Assembly (NCBI RefSeq): GCF_047718555.1
Contig: NZ_JBDNRK010000074.1
Coordinates: 1 to 18,092, forward strand
Direction of reading: 5' to 3'
Length of the DNA: 18,092 nt
Origin: Clostridium_I sp047718555
Lineage (GTDB): Bacteria > Bacillota > Clostridia > Clostridiales > Clostridiaceae
Shown: one piece after another, positions 1-6,475 of the stretch
How the letters are laid out: each line of letters begins with the position of its first letter
Position numbering within the stretch: the first letter of the stretch is position 1
The notes under the pieces: model-generated
The model's input: the letters and a program-made list of their open reading frames with translations, nothing else
What the model was told of the DNA's origin: nothing
Databases searched by the model: none
Program-made: the position numbers and the translations under genes

Positions 1-49
1 AAATTCAGATGGGGTAAAAGAATCCCCACCTGAATTAAGAACTTGCTTC
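1..49. repeat. hairpin repeat, copy A (partial at window edge)
   Basis: Positions 2-14 pair with 24-36 (13 bp with one A-C mismatch, loop 15-23); the core is TGGGG / CCCCACCTGA. A CTTGC motif follows at 42-46. The same core and the same CTTGC-centred second hairpin recur at 12139-12193, so this is a dispersed element rather than a chance palindrome. No T-tract follows, so it is a poor intrinsic terminator on the + strand. It may continue to the left of the window. Confidence 0.6.
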
Positions 50-75
50 AATTTTTGTAGTGATTATATTATAAT
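47..75 (+). promoter_or_regulatory. candidate promoter for the VOC gene
   Basis: A perfect TATAAT lies at 70-75, 37 bases before the start codon at 113. The 17-bp-spaced -35 position (47-52, TTCAAT) matches TTGACA at only three of six bases, so the -10 carries the call. The -35 falls at the end of the hairpin repeat. Confidence 0.35.
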
Positions 76-112
76 GTATTTGTAATATATAATTAGGAAG
101 GGATTGTTGTAA

Positions 113-484
113 ATGAAATTTAAATTTGATCACTACAATTTTAATGTTTTGGATTTAGAAAGAAGTCTTTCATTTTATAAAGAAGCTCTTGGCTTTGAAG
201 AGGTAAGAAGACATAATGCAGAGGATGGAAGCTTTATTTTAGTTTATCTTGGAGATAAAGAAACAGGCTTTACTTTAGAACTTACGTGGCTTAAAGATAG
301 AAAAGAAGCTTATAATCTTGGAGAAAGTGAATTTCATTTAGCTGTAAAAACAGATAACTTTGAAGAAGCTCATGAGCATCATAAAAAAATGGGATGCATA
401 TGTTATGAAAATCAAGCTATGGGAATATACTTTATAATGGATCCGGATGGATACTGGGTAGAAATAGTGCCTAATAAAAAGTAA
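113..484 (+). CDS. VOC-family protein, glyoxalase I-like
   Basis: A 123-residue single-module vicinal oxygen chelate protein with two beta-alpha-beta-beta-beta repeats. All four metal ligands expected of bacterial glyoxalase I are visible at the right spacing: His7, Glu56, His75 and Glu117 (E. coli GloA uses H5, E56, H74, E122). The C-terminal signature DPDGYWVEIV (110-119) is typical. It is slightly shorter than E. coli GloA. Family knowledge says these enzymes isomerise the methylglyoxal-thiol hemithioacetal to a lactoyl thioester in the cytoplasm; clostridia mostly lack glutathione, so the true thiol or substrate is open. The ATG has an AGGAAGGG ribosome site at 95-102. It is monocistronic: the next gene is on the other strand. 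Confident in family, less so in substrate. Confidence 0.85.
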   Translation: MKFKFDHYNFNVLDLERSLSFYKEALGFEEVRRHNAEDGSFILVYLGDKETGFTLELTWLKDRKEAYNLGESEFHLAVKTDNFEEAHEHHKKMGCICYENQAMGIYFIMDPDGYWVEIVPNKK

Positions 485-523
485 AGATTTAAATATAGTA
501 TTTATTACATTGAAATATTATAA

Positions 524-561
524 AGTCAATAGTATAGATGAGAATAAATATACTATTGACT
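524..561. terminator. 13-bp perfect hairpin downstream of VOC gene
   Basis: Positions 524-536 pair perfectly with 549-561 around a 12-nt loop, 40 bases after the VOC stop codon. No T-run follows on either strand and the stem is AT-rich, so it may act as a weak terminator or an mRNA 3'-end stabiliser between these convergent genes. Confidence 0.4.
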
Positions 562-597
562 AACATAATTAATATGTAAATTTATAATAAACATTTC

Positions 598-633
598 TAA
601 GATTCAGTTACATTTAAATTCTTTTGAATCTTA
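598..633. terminator. hairpin between convergent genes
   Basis: A 9-bp perfect stem (598-606 with 625-633) with an 18-nt loop, just beyond the 3' end of the minus-strand dehydrogenase. The flanks are AT-rich but lack a clean T-run on either strand. Probably a modest bidirectional terminator together with 524-561. Confidence 0.35.
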
Positions 634-658
634 AAAATATTTATTATCTTTGAAAAAT

Positions 659-1444
659 TTAAAGTGGCTTTTTATTATTTTTTTTAAGCCATAAGTTAAA
701 GCTTATTGAGAAAATTTTACTGTAAATAGGATATAGAATAGGAATTATTCTGTTAATAATACTGGCAATAAGGAATAGAATTGAAGGATATATGTTTCTT
801 AAATTGAACTTAATACCTAATATTATACTGGCAGCAACTATTTCAGGAGATTGAACTGGCCATGGTACAGGAGCTATATTTCCACCAGCTCTTTTAAAAA
901 AGTTTGTTTTTGTAGCAATTGGATAGACTAGACCTAATTTCCCTTTGTTTTTCATTTCATATCTGTAGGTTTTTGCAAACATATTTATAGAAGCTTTTGT
1001 GGCACAATAAAGTGTGTATCCAGGAAGTGCCACTGTACTTACTGCAGAGCAGGTTATAATCATGTAATAGGCTCTGTCCTTATTAATATTTTTCATTTTT
1101 TCAGCAACATATATAGGTGAAAAAACATTAGTGCTATATATTTTTTCTATATGTTCCCAGTTTGCCTCTTCAATTTCTTCACAATAGGCAAAGCCAGCAT
1201 TGGCTATAAATATGTCTATACTTTTAAGTACACTTAGAGCATACTCAAAAAGCCTGTCAACTTCTTCTTTCCTTGATAAATCACAGGAAAAAGATATAAT
1301 ATTTTCACCATAATTTGGTATTTTATCAATGTTTCTTGCTACAGCAATTATTTTTACATCATAATTTTTCAGTTTTTTCAATAATTCTTTGCCAATTCCA
1401 GAAGAAGCTCCAGTTAAAATAATATTTTTGCCATTTATATCCAT
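659..1444 (-). CDS. short-chain dehydrogenase/reductase (SDR), hydrophobic C-terminal tail
   Basis: A 261-residue classical SDR. The cofactor motif TGASSGIG is at residues 11-18, the structural NAG at 82-84, the active-site Asn at 106, and the catalytic Ser133, Tyr146 and Lys150 (YCATK) are in place, so it should be an active NAD(P)H oxidoreductase. Residues after about 205 do not look like the usual substrate loop end: 215-255 are strongly hydrophobic (LFLIASIINRIIPILYP region) and close with a basic KKNNKK end, suggesting a membrane-associated tail, as in some lipid or ketosteroid-type SDRs. The ATG at 1442-1444 has AGAAGGAA at 1452-1459 (minus strand). It stands alone, so the substrate cannot be guessed from context. 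Confidence 0.85.
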   Translation of the reverse strand: MDINGKNIILTGASSGIGKELLKKLKNYDVKIIAVARNIDKIPNYGENIISFSCDLSRKEEVDRLFEYALSVLKSIDIFIANAGFAYCEEIEEANWEHIEKIYSTNVFSPIYVAEKMKNINKDRAYYMIITCSAVSTVALPGYTLYCATKASINMFAKTYRYEMKNKGKLGLVYPIATKTNFFKRAGGNIAPVPWPVQSPEIVAASIILGIKFNLRNIYPSILFLIASIINRIIPILYPIYSKIFSISFNLWLKKNNKKPL

Positions 1445-1843
1445 AGATAAGTTCCTTCTTTCATGATTTAGTTTTCATCAAAATTAAGTTCCTTTAAAAT
1501 GTATCTTAAGGTATGGTAAATAGATATCCTATATTCACTTGTATTTATTTTCAAATGCCTAAGTTTTTTAATTAAGTATTTCATATCCTTTATATTAAGA
1601 TTATATACCCAAAATGGTATAATTTATAATGAAAGCTTAAATTTTCACTTTAGTATAATTAATGTAATACCCTGTAGAACTAAAAAATTCAATAAATTTA
1701 GAATAAATTATATTCTTTATGATTTTATTAAGAAGAATATAATAGTCATATATACATAGATATAAATAATTCATATAAATTGTGTGAAAACAAATTTGTA
1801 TTAGCTAATATTAATTGATGGTAAAAGTTTGGGAGGAGATAGT
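1445..1843. other. intergenic region, no gene seen
   Basis: About 400 very AT-rich bases between divergent transcription units. It should hold the promoters of the SDR gene (minus) and of the macro-GNAT operon (plus), but no convincing -35/-10 pair with standard spacing was found. A small 6-bp hairpin (TATACC / GGTATA, around 1604-1621) is present and is not enough for a call. Confidence 0.5.
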
Positions 1844-2386
1844 GTGAATTATGAAATATATGATAGTAAGATTAAACTTATAAAGGCCGATATAACTACT
1901 TTAAAAGTGGATGCTATTGTAAATGCTGCTAATAGTGGACTTTTAGGTGGAGGGGGTGTGGATGGAGCTATTCACAAAGCAGGCGGCATTAAAATCCATG
2001 AAGAGTGTATGAAAATCAGAAATAAAAAGGGCAGATGTCATACTGGAGAAGCTGTAATTACTACAGGTGGAAAGCTGAAAGCCAAATATGTTATTCACAC
2101 AGTAGGTCCAATATGGAGCGGCGGATATAACAAGGAAGCGGAATTGTTAGGTAAATGCTATGAAAACAGTATTAATTTAGCTGTTGAAAACGGAGTTGGC
2201 ATCATTGCATTTCCAAATATAAGTACAGGAGTATATGGATTTCCTAAAAAGTTGGCAGCTGAAATTGCACTTAAAAAGGTTTTAGAGATTATAAAAAGTA
2301 ACAAAGATGTTGAGCAAATTATATTTGTATGCTTTGATGATGAAAATTATAATATATATTATGAAATGATGAGGGGAATACAATGA
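1844..2386 (+). CDS. macro-domain protein, MacroD/YmdB-type (O-acetyl-ADP-ribose deacetylase family)
   Basis: A stand-alone macro domain of 180 residues. Motifs in order: ADIT (15-18), NAAN (27-30), the ligand loop GGGGVDGAIH (35-44), HTVGP (85-89) and GVYGFP (129-134). This set is that of the catalytic MacroD class, which removes ADP-ribose from acidic residues and hydrolyses O-acetyl-ADP-ribose, in the cytoplasm. Start choice: the longest open frame begins at a TTG at 1829, but that codon overlaps the ribosome site GGGAGGAG (1831-1838); the GTG at 1844 sits 5 bases after it and is preferred. The stop overlaps the start of the next gene by ATGA (2383-2386), so the two are translationally coupled. 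The partner being an acetyltransferase is noted as a possible functional link, not shown. Confidence 0.9.
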   Translation: MNYEIYDSKIKLIKADITTLKVDAIVNAANSGLLGGGGVDGAIHKAGGIKIHEECMKIRNKKGRCHTGEAVITTGGKLKAKYVIHTVGPIWSGGYNKEAELLGKCYENSINLAVENGVGIIAFPNISTGVYGFPKKLAAEIALKKVLEIIKSNKDVEQIIFVCFDDENYNIYYEMMRGIQ

Positions 2387-2919
2387 GTGAATTGAAAATT
2401 AAAAATGTACAGAAAATAATAATTAGAAAAGCTACAAAGGAGGATACAGCGGAGATAGTGGAATATATGCTGGCAATTGGTGGTGAATCTGATAATTTAA
2501 CCTTCGGAGAAGGAGAACTTAAGATGACACTGGAAGCTGAAGAAAATTTTATAAAAGACATTAACAGTAAGGATAATGCAATAATGATTGTAGCTATAAT
2601 AGATAATAAAATAATTGGATCAGCTGCACTGAGGGCAGGTGATAAGAATAGGATAAGACATGTAGGCGAGTTTGGAATAACTGTGAGAAAAGCTTATTGG
2701 GGACAGGGAGTAGGAAGTGCCCTTTTGAATTATTTAATAGAATGGGCAAAAGATACAGGTATAATAAGAAAAATTAATTTAAGAGTTAGAGATGATAATA
2801 AAAATGCCATAAAATTATATGAGAAATATGAATTTCAACAGGAAGGAGTTATTACCAGAGAGTTCTATATAAAGGATAGATTTTATGATGCTATTTTTAT
2901 GGGGCTTAAAATTGATTGA
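2383..2919 (+). CDS. GNAT-family N-acetyltransferase
   Basis: A 178-residue single-domain GNAT enzyme that transfers acetyl from acetyl-CoA to an amine. The acetyl-CoA pyrophosphate loop is WGQGVGSALL (106-115, fitting the Q/R-x-x-G-x-G/A rule), preceded by beta-4 GEFGITVRKAYW; motif B is NAIKLYEKYEF (141-151), and the C-terminus (FYIKDRFYDAIFMGL) resembles peptide or ribosomal-protein acetyltransferases of the RimJ/RimL-like group. The ATG overlaps the macro-gene stop, and a GAGGGG site at 2371-2376 lies inside the upstream gene. A terminator follows at 3008. The acceptor is unknown; similarity to amino-acid-modifying GNATs is only at the family level. Confidence 0.88.
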   Translation: MSELKIKNVQKIIIRKATKEDTAEIVEYMLAIGGESDNLTFGEGELKMTLEAEENFIKDINSKDNAIMIVAIIDNKIIGSAALRAGDKNRIRHVGEFGITVRKAYWGQGVGSALLNYLIEWAKDTGIIRKINLRVRDDNKNAIKLYEKYEFQQEGVITREFYIKDRFYDAIFMGLKID

Positions 2920-3007
2920 GTTTAACATCTATGTAATTCCATAGAACATCGTAAAAAAATAGGATTGAAGATTGAGTATATTTTACCAATTGAAATTAGA
3001 AATAAAG

Positions 3008-3050
3008 TACCTATAAAGTTTTGGAATATAAGGCTTATAGGTATTTTTTT
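3008..3050 (+). terminator. intrinsic terminator of the macro-GNAT operon
   Basis: Nine-base-pair stem, 3008-3016 with 3035-3043, 18-nt loop, followed directly by seven T residues (3044-3050). It lies 88 bases after the GNAT stop and immediately before the CRISPR leader. Confidence 0.85.
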
Positions 3051-3157
3051 ATTATTTTACTTGTATAACAAAAATGGTTGGTAAAATTTTTAGAAAGTCA
3101 TTCATTTCTAATGCATAAGCGGGTATAATAAAAATAAAGAATGGCTATTTTATAGTG
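3051..3157 (+). promoter_or_regulatory. putative CRISPR leader with promoter
   Basis: About 107 AT-rich, non-coding bases between the operon terminator and the first repeat. A perfect TATAAT is at 3124-3129; the -35 position (3101-3106, TTCATT) is weak. Transcription from here would start near 3136 and run straight into the first repeat at 3158. The repeat nearest this side is the intact one and the far repeat is decayed, which is the usual leader-to-trailer polarity. Confidence 0.5.
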
Positions 3158-3253
3158 GCTGAACCTTAACATAGGATGTATTTAAATAATATTGAGGTAC
3201 ACGAAGGAGCCACAAAACCGCCTCTTGAACCTTAACATAGGCCTATAATAGTG
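3158..3253 (+). CRISPR. one-spacer mini-CRISPR array, type I-B-like repeat
   Basis: Repeat 1 is 3158-3187 (30 nt) and ends in ATTTAAAT (3180-3187), the 8-nt segment expected to be the crRNA 5' handle. The spacer is 3188-3223 (36 nt). Repeat 2 starts at 3224 and shares a 16-nt block with repeat 1 (TGAACCTTAACATAGG at 3160-3175 and 3226-3241; offset 66 = 30 + 36), then its last 12 bases are unrelated. The repeat closely resembles, from memory, the Clostridium type I-B repeat that begins GTTGAACCTTAACAT and ends ATGTATTTAAAT. Repeat and spacer lengths are those of that type. No cas genes are present here, so it would depend on Cas proteins encoded elsewhere. The decayed last repeat lacks the Cas6 cleavage segment, as is common at trailer ends. 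Confidence 0.8.
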
Positions 3254-3285
3254 ATAATATTTTCACAGAAAAATAAAAGGCACAC

Positions 3286-4038
3286 TTATTTAATAAATAC
3301 TCTCTTTATTCTAGGTATAAAAATTTGCTTTACTAAAATAAATATTAATAATATGAAGGCTATAAATTGTATAGTTTCATGGCCTAAAGGCTCTACGTGG
3401 GATAAGAAGGCTATAGTATCAAAAATAAAGTGAGCAAATATTAAAATATAGAGATTTCTGTATTTTAATAAATAAATGAAGCAGGGGATTGTATTAAACA
3501 TTATAGGTATTATGGCTGTTATCTTGTAGTTTATTCCATGCATAGCTCCAAACACTAGAGATGTGAGTGCAATAGATATAAATACATTGAATTTCCTTTT
3601 TCTATGAATCAAAGATAGAATTCCTATAAAAACGGTAAATTTAAAAAACTCTTCACTAAAGGCTACAATTATTGTTTGTATAACATGATTGAACAGATAA
3701 TAATTAAAGGAATAAGACATGTTTTTTATACCTTGAGGGTCAGGATTTCTCATTAAAAAAATAACCAATGATGATACAATTATTTGAAAACAATACAATT
3801 GTAATCCTAAAAATAATATTTGCCTTAACGATTTACCATGTCCATCTAGATATAGGGATGAATCTGACCAGCCAAGGACCAAGGCAAATACAATAAATAT
3901 TGAGTAAAAGATAGCCTCAAAAAGTACAGGATTTTTTATTGGAGGATATACTAGAAGAAAATACATAATAGGAATTTGAAGTAGATAAATAATAGCTTTA
4001 TATTTTTTAGTAAATTTAATATTATAAAAGTGATACAT
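3286..4038 (-). CDS. CPBP-family intramembrane metalloprotease-like protein
   Basis: A 250-residue, strongly hydrophobic protein with about seven to eight predicted membrane segments. The three CPBP (CAAX protease / bacteriocin-processing, Abi) motifs are present: Glu129-Glu130 (SEEFFKF), Phe163-x3-His167 (FGAMH) and His203-x3-Asp207 (HFIFD), all placed in membrane segments as in Rce1-like glutamate proteases. Motif 1 has Lys where many members have Arg (EExxxR). Substrate unknown; bacterial members include putative bacteriocin-immunity and regulatory proteases. The ATG has AGGGGT five bases upstream on the minus strand. The gene converges with the mini-CRISPR (about 45 bases apart), and no typical terminator was seen at its 3' end, so readthrough would run antisense to the array. 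Confidence 0.82.
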   Translation of the reverse strand: MYHFYNIKFTKKYKAIIYLLQIPIMYFLLVYPPIKNPVLFEAIFYSIFIVFALVLGWSDSSLYLDGHGKSLRQILFLGLQLYCFQIIVSSLVIFLMRNPDPQGIKNMSYSFNYYLFNHVIQTIIVAFSEEFFKFTVFIGILSLIHRKRKFNVFISIALTSLVFGAMHGINYKITAIIPIMFNTIPCFIYLLKYRNLYILIFAHFIFDTIAFLSHVEPLGHETIQFIAFILLIFILVKQIFIPRIKRVFIK

Positions 4039-4131
4039 AATTACCCCTTAGTTCTAATTGATATTTAAATTATATTAATAGCAGTTAAGAAGTATAACCT
4101 GAAATATTTCATATTAAAATAGGAAAATATA

Positions 4132-4160
4132 TTGACAATCATATTAAACAATAATATACT
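4132..4160 (+). promoter_or_regulatory. promoter of the ilvA T-box leader
   Basis: TTGACA at 4132-4137, a 17-bp spacer, then TATACT at 4155-4160: nearly consensus sigma-A. Start of transcription expected near 4167, at the beginning of the T-box leader. Confidence 0.85.
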
Positions 4161-4166
4161 TAGAAT

Positions 4167-4500
4167 CAGATTTAATAAATAATACAATTAAAACTAAGAT
4201 GGAGAAAAAAATATTCGATTTGTTAATTAAAGAGAGTTAGCGTTTGGTGGAAGCTAATATTAGCATGGATATAAAATGATCACTCCGGAGTTTCCGAGTT
4301 GAAAGAGTTTTATCAAGTAAACAAGGACGTTTACCAGCGATATATGGTTAAGATTAATTATGAGTTTTTGTAATGATCTGAGTTGAGGGGCAGTTATTGT
4401 GTTAGCTGCAAAAAAAGGTGGTACCGCGGAAGTTTAATCTTTCGTCCTTATGAGCATATGATTTTGTTGTATGTGCTTATAAGGACGGAAGATTTTTTAT
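4167..4500 (+). promoter_or_regulatory. T-box riboswitch leader, probable isoleucine specifier
   Basis: The diagnostic T-box AGGTGGTACCGCGG is at 4416-4429. Stem I shows the conserved distal GGTGGAAGC (about 4246-4254), and the codon on the 3' side of the specifier loop reads ATC (4279-4281), isoleucine, followed by ACTCCGGAG. The acceptor-pairing bulge TGGT (4419-4422) calls for discriminator A73, which tRNA-Ile has. The terminator is a long stem from about 4435 to 4494 (CGTCCTTAT / ATAAGGACG core at 4443-4451 and 4479-4487) with a T-run at 4493-4498. Uncharged tRNA-Ile should stabilise the antiterminator and permit ilvA transcription. The T-box call is very safe; the specifier assignment rests on alignment by eye. 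Confidence 0.93.
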
Positions 4501-4575
4501 TTTTAAATAAGGCATATTCAAATAAATAAATAGTCAGTATGCCTAATATATAAATTTAGGAAGGGGTTTTGAACT

Positions 4576-5820
4576 GTGGAACAAAATTCAGTAGTAGAAA
4601 CAGAAAATGAAACAAATTACATTACTTTAGATGATGTATTAGAGGCAAGAAAGAGAATAGAAGGCATATGCATAAAGACAAAGTTAATATATAGTTCGGA
4701 ATTTAGCAAAGAAAGTGGTAATGAAGTTTATATAAAACCTGAAAATCTTCAGATTACTGGTGCGTTTAAGCTAAGAGGAGCACTAAATAAAATAAGTAAG
4801 CTCAGTGAAGAACAGAAAAAAAGAGGTTTGATAGCATCTTCAGCAGGTAATCATGCCCAAGGAGTTGCTTATTCTGCGAGTAAACTTGGAATCAAAGCAA
4901 CTATTGTCATGCCAGAAACTACACCTTTAATAAAAGTACAAGCAACTAGAAGCTATGGGGCAAATGTAGTGCTTAAGGGACAGATATATGATGAAGCTTA
5001 TGAAGAGGCTAAAAGATTAGAAAGAGAGAATGGATATACTTTTATACATCCTTTTGATGATGAGGATGTTATGGCTGGGCAGGGAACCATAGCTCTTGAA
5101 ATAATAGATGAATTAAAAGATGTAGATGCCATTTTGGTACCAATAGGCGGCGGCGGTTTAATAAGTGGTATAGCGGTAGCAGCAAAGTCTATTAATCCAG
5201 ATATAAAAGTTATAGGAGTTCAGTCAGATGGAGCAAGTGCTATGAAGGTATCATTTGATACCGGAATATTAACTGCTTCAGATAAAGTTGATACTATTGC
5301 AGATGGAGCAGCTGTAAAGCAACCTGGAGATAAAACTTTTGAGGTTGTTAAACAATATGTAGATGAAATTGTTACTGTAAGTGATTGTGAACTCATTGAA
5401 GCTGCATTTATACTTTTGGAAAAACATAAACTTGTAGCAGAAGCCACAGGAGTGATGTCTTTAGCGGCTTTAAAGAGGTTGGATTTTAAAGGGAAAAAGG
5501 TAGTTTCATTAATAAGTGGAGGTAATATTGATGTAGTAACTATAGCATCAATGTTAAATAATGGACTATTGTCTAGAGGTAGAATATTCTGTTTCTCAGT
5601 TAAATTACAAGATTCCCCAGGACAATTATTAAAGATATCGGAAATACTAGCTGATCAAAAAGCTAATGTAATAAAATTAGACCATAACCAATTCAAAGCT
5701 ATTGATAGGCTAAAGGATGTTATGCTTGAAGTAACTGTAGAAACCAATGGGCATGAACATATAAAAGAAATAGTAAAAGCATTAAATGAAGCAGGATATG
5801 ATGTTTATAAAGTTTATTAA
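4576..5820 (+). CDS. ilvA: threonine ammonia-lyase (threonine deaminase)
   Basis: A PLP enzyme of 414 residues that converts L-threonine to 2-oxobutanoate and ammonia, the first committed step towards isoleucine. The PLP lysine is Lys65 (TGAFKLRGA), the substrate loop SSAGNHAQG is 88-96, the phosphate-binding GGGGL is 191-195, and SGGNID is 314-319. From about 336 a single C-terminal ACT domain follows (SVKLQDSPGQL...), as in the short IlvA/TdcB-like enzymes of Firmicutes rather than the two-ACT E. coli IlvA. GTG start with AGGAAGGGG at 4558-4566. The Ile-type T-box upstream argues for a biosynthetic role although the short architecture is shared with catabolic enzymes. Monocistronic, ending at the hairpin 5860-5931. 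Confidence 0.95.
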   Translation: MEQNSVVETENETNYITLDDVLEARKRIEGICIKTKLIYSSEFSKESGNEVYIKPENLQITGAFKLRGALNKISKLSEEQKKRGLIASSAGNHAQGVAYSASKLGIKATIVMPETTPLIKVQATRSYGANVVLKGQIYDEAYEEAKRLERENGYTFIHPFDDEDVMAGQGTIALEIIDELKDVDAILVPIGGGGLISGIAVAAKSINPDIKVIGVQSDGASAMKVSFDTGILTASDKVDTIADGAAVKQPGDKTFEVVKQYVDEIVTVSDCELIEAAFILLEKHKLVAEATGVMSLAALKRLDFKGKKVVSLISGGNIDVVTIASMLNNGLLSRGRIFCFSVKLQDSPGQLLKISEILADQKANVIKLDHNQFKAIDRLKDVMLEVTVETNGHEHIKEIVKALNEAGYDVYKVY

Positions 5821-5858
5821 TAGAGTATATATAATATAGATATATTTATATGAAAATA

Positions 5859-5933
5859 AAAAAGTAATGTGAGATACTAAGCTAAATGCTTTATAAAGTT
5901 TATAGATTTAGTTAAGTATTACATTACTTTTCC
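5859..5933 (+). terminator. terminator of ilvA
   Basis: Outer stem 5860-5870 with 5921-5931 (AAAAGTAATGT / ACATTACTTTT), with further interrupted pairing inside (ATACT with AGTAT, CTAAAT with ATTTAG) and T residues at the end. A-run before and T-run after make it usable in both directions. Confidence 0.7.
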
Positions 5934-6029
5934 TTCTAAAGGTGTTGGAGAATAGTCATTAGCATTATTTTTGGAAGAAATACTATAGGGAATAATTTTA
6001 ACATTGTTAATATTTTTTATTAAAAATCA

Positions 6030-6058
6030 TTGACATCTATAATAAAAATAGTTATGAT
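6030..6058 (+). promoter_or_regulatory. promoter of the tandem SAM-riboswitch leader
   Basis: TTGACA at 6030-6035, 17-bp spacer, TATGAT at 6053-6058. The first riboswitch starts about 30 bases later. No comparably good promoter was found directly before the second riboswitch (only TATATT at 6455-6460 without a -35). Confidence 0.85.
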
Positions 6059-6092
6059 ATAAACTAAAGAAAATTTAATAATTTAAATTCTT

Positions 6093-6260
6093 GGTCTTAT
6101 CAAGAGAGGTGGAGGGACTGGCCCAGTGAAACCCGACAACCGGCATTTGATTTTTAAATGTGACGGTGTTAATTCCAGCAGAAGTTTTCTGAAAGATAAG
6201 AGAAGAGGTGAATATGTATTATTTGCTGCTTTCTCTTATGGAAAGCAGTTTTTATTTTTT
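6093..6260 (+). promoter_or_regulatory. SAM-I (S-box) riboswitch 1 with terminator
   Basis: Aptamer with P1 TCTTATC (6095-6101) pairing GATAAGA (6195-6201) and the conserved AAGAGAGGTGGAGGGA, GGCCC, TGAAACCCGACAACC core. Expression platform: the antiterminator pairs 6196-6204 with 6231-6239 (9 bp); the terminator pairs 6226-6233 with 6241-6248 (CTGCTTTC / GAAAGCAG, 7-nt loop) and is followed by T5-A-T6. SAM binding locks P1, frees the terminator and stops transcription: the classical OFF switch. No gene lies between this terminator and the second riboswitch. Confidence 0.95.
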
Positions 6261-6475
6261 AGAATTTGTTTAATCATCATAAAAAACTAATTGCTAAAGT
6301 ATTTTAGTACACTTTAAGTAATTTTTAACTTGTCAAATAATTCATTGATAATATTTGATTTTCTATTAAAAAAATTCCACAAGTAATCCCAGTGATGTCG
6401 ATGTATGAATTACTTGTGGAATATAGGATAACATAAATTAAACAAATTGAAGTATATATTTAAAAATTAAATAAA
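6261..6475. other. spacer between the two SAM riboswitches, with minus-strand terminator-like hairpin
   Basis: Contains a perfect 14-bp inverted repeat, 6374-6387 with 6409-6422 (loop 21 nt). Seven A residues (6368-6374) precede it, so read on the minus strand it is a stem followed by T7, while the + side lacks a T-run. No minus-strand gene lies upstream to be terminated. Nothing else coding was found here. Confidence 0.6.

Noticed and set aside
1..36. Hairpin at the window edge as a terminator of an upstream gene
   Set aside because: No T-run follows and the sequence recurs at 12139-12168, so a repeat element explains it better.
3251..3433. A 60-codon + strand frame at the end of the CRISPR region
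   Set aside because: It lies mostly antisense to the well-supported CPBP gene and has no ribosome site.
3896..3904. Nine-base match to the first bases of the CRISPR spacer (AATATTGAG) inside the CPBP gene, considered as a Cascade regulatory target
   Set aside because: The flanking trinucleotide ATA is not a known clostridial type I-B PAM, pairing stops after nine AT-rich bases, and it is in the coding region rather than at a promoter; chance is likely.
6214..6273. A 19-codon frame (ATG at 6214, AGAGGTG just upstream) running across terminator 1
   Set aside because: It is made of the P1 strand and terminator bases, so its codons are dictated by the riboswitch structure; no sign of a leader-peptide codon run.
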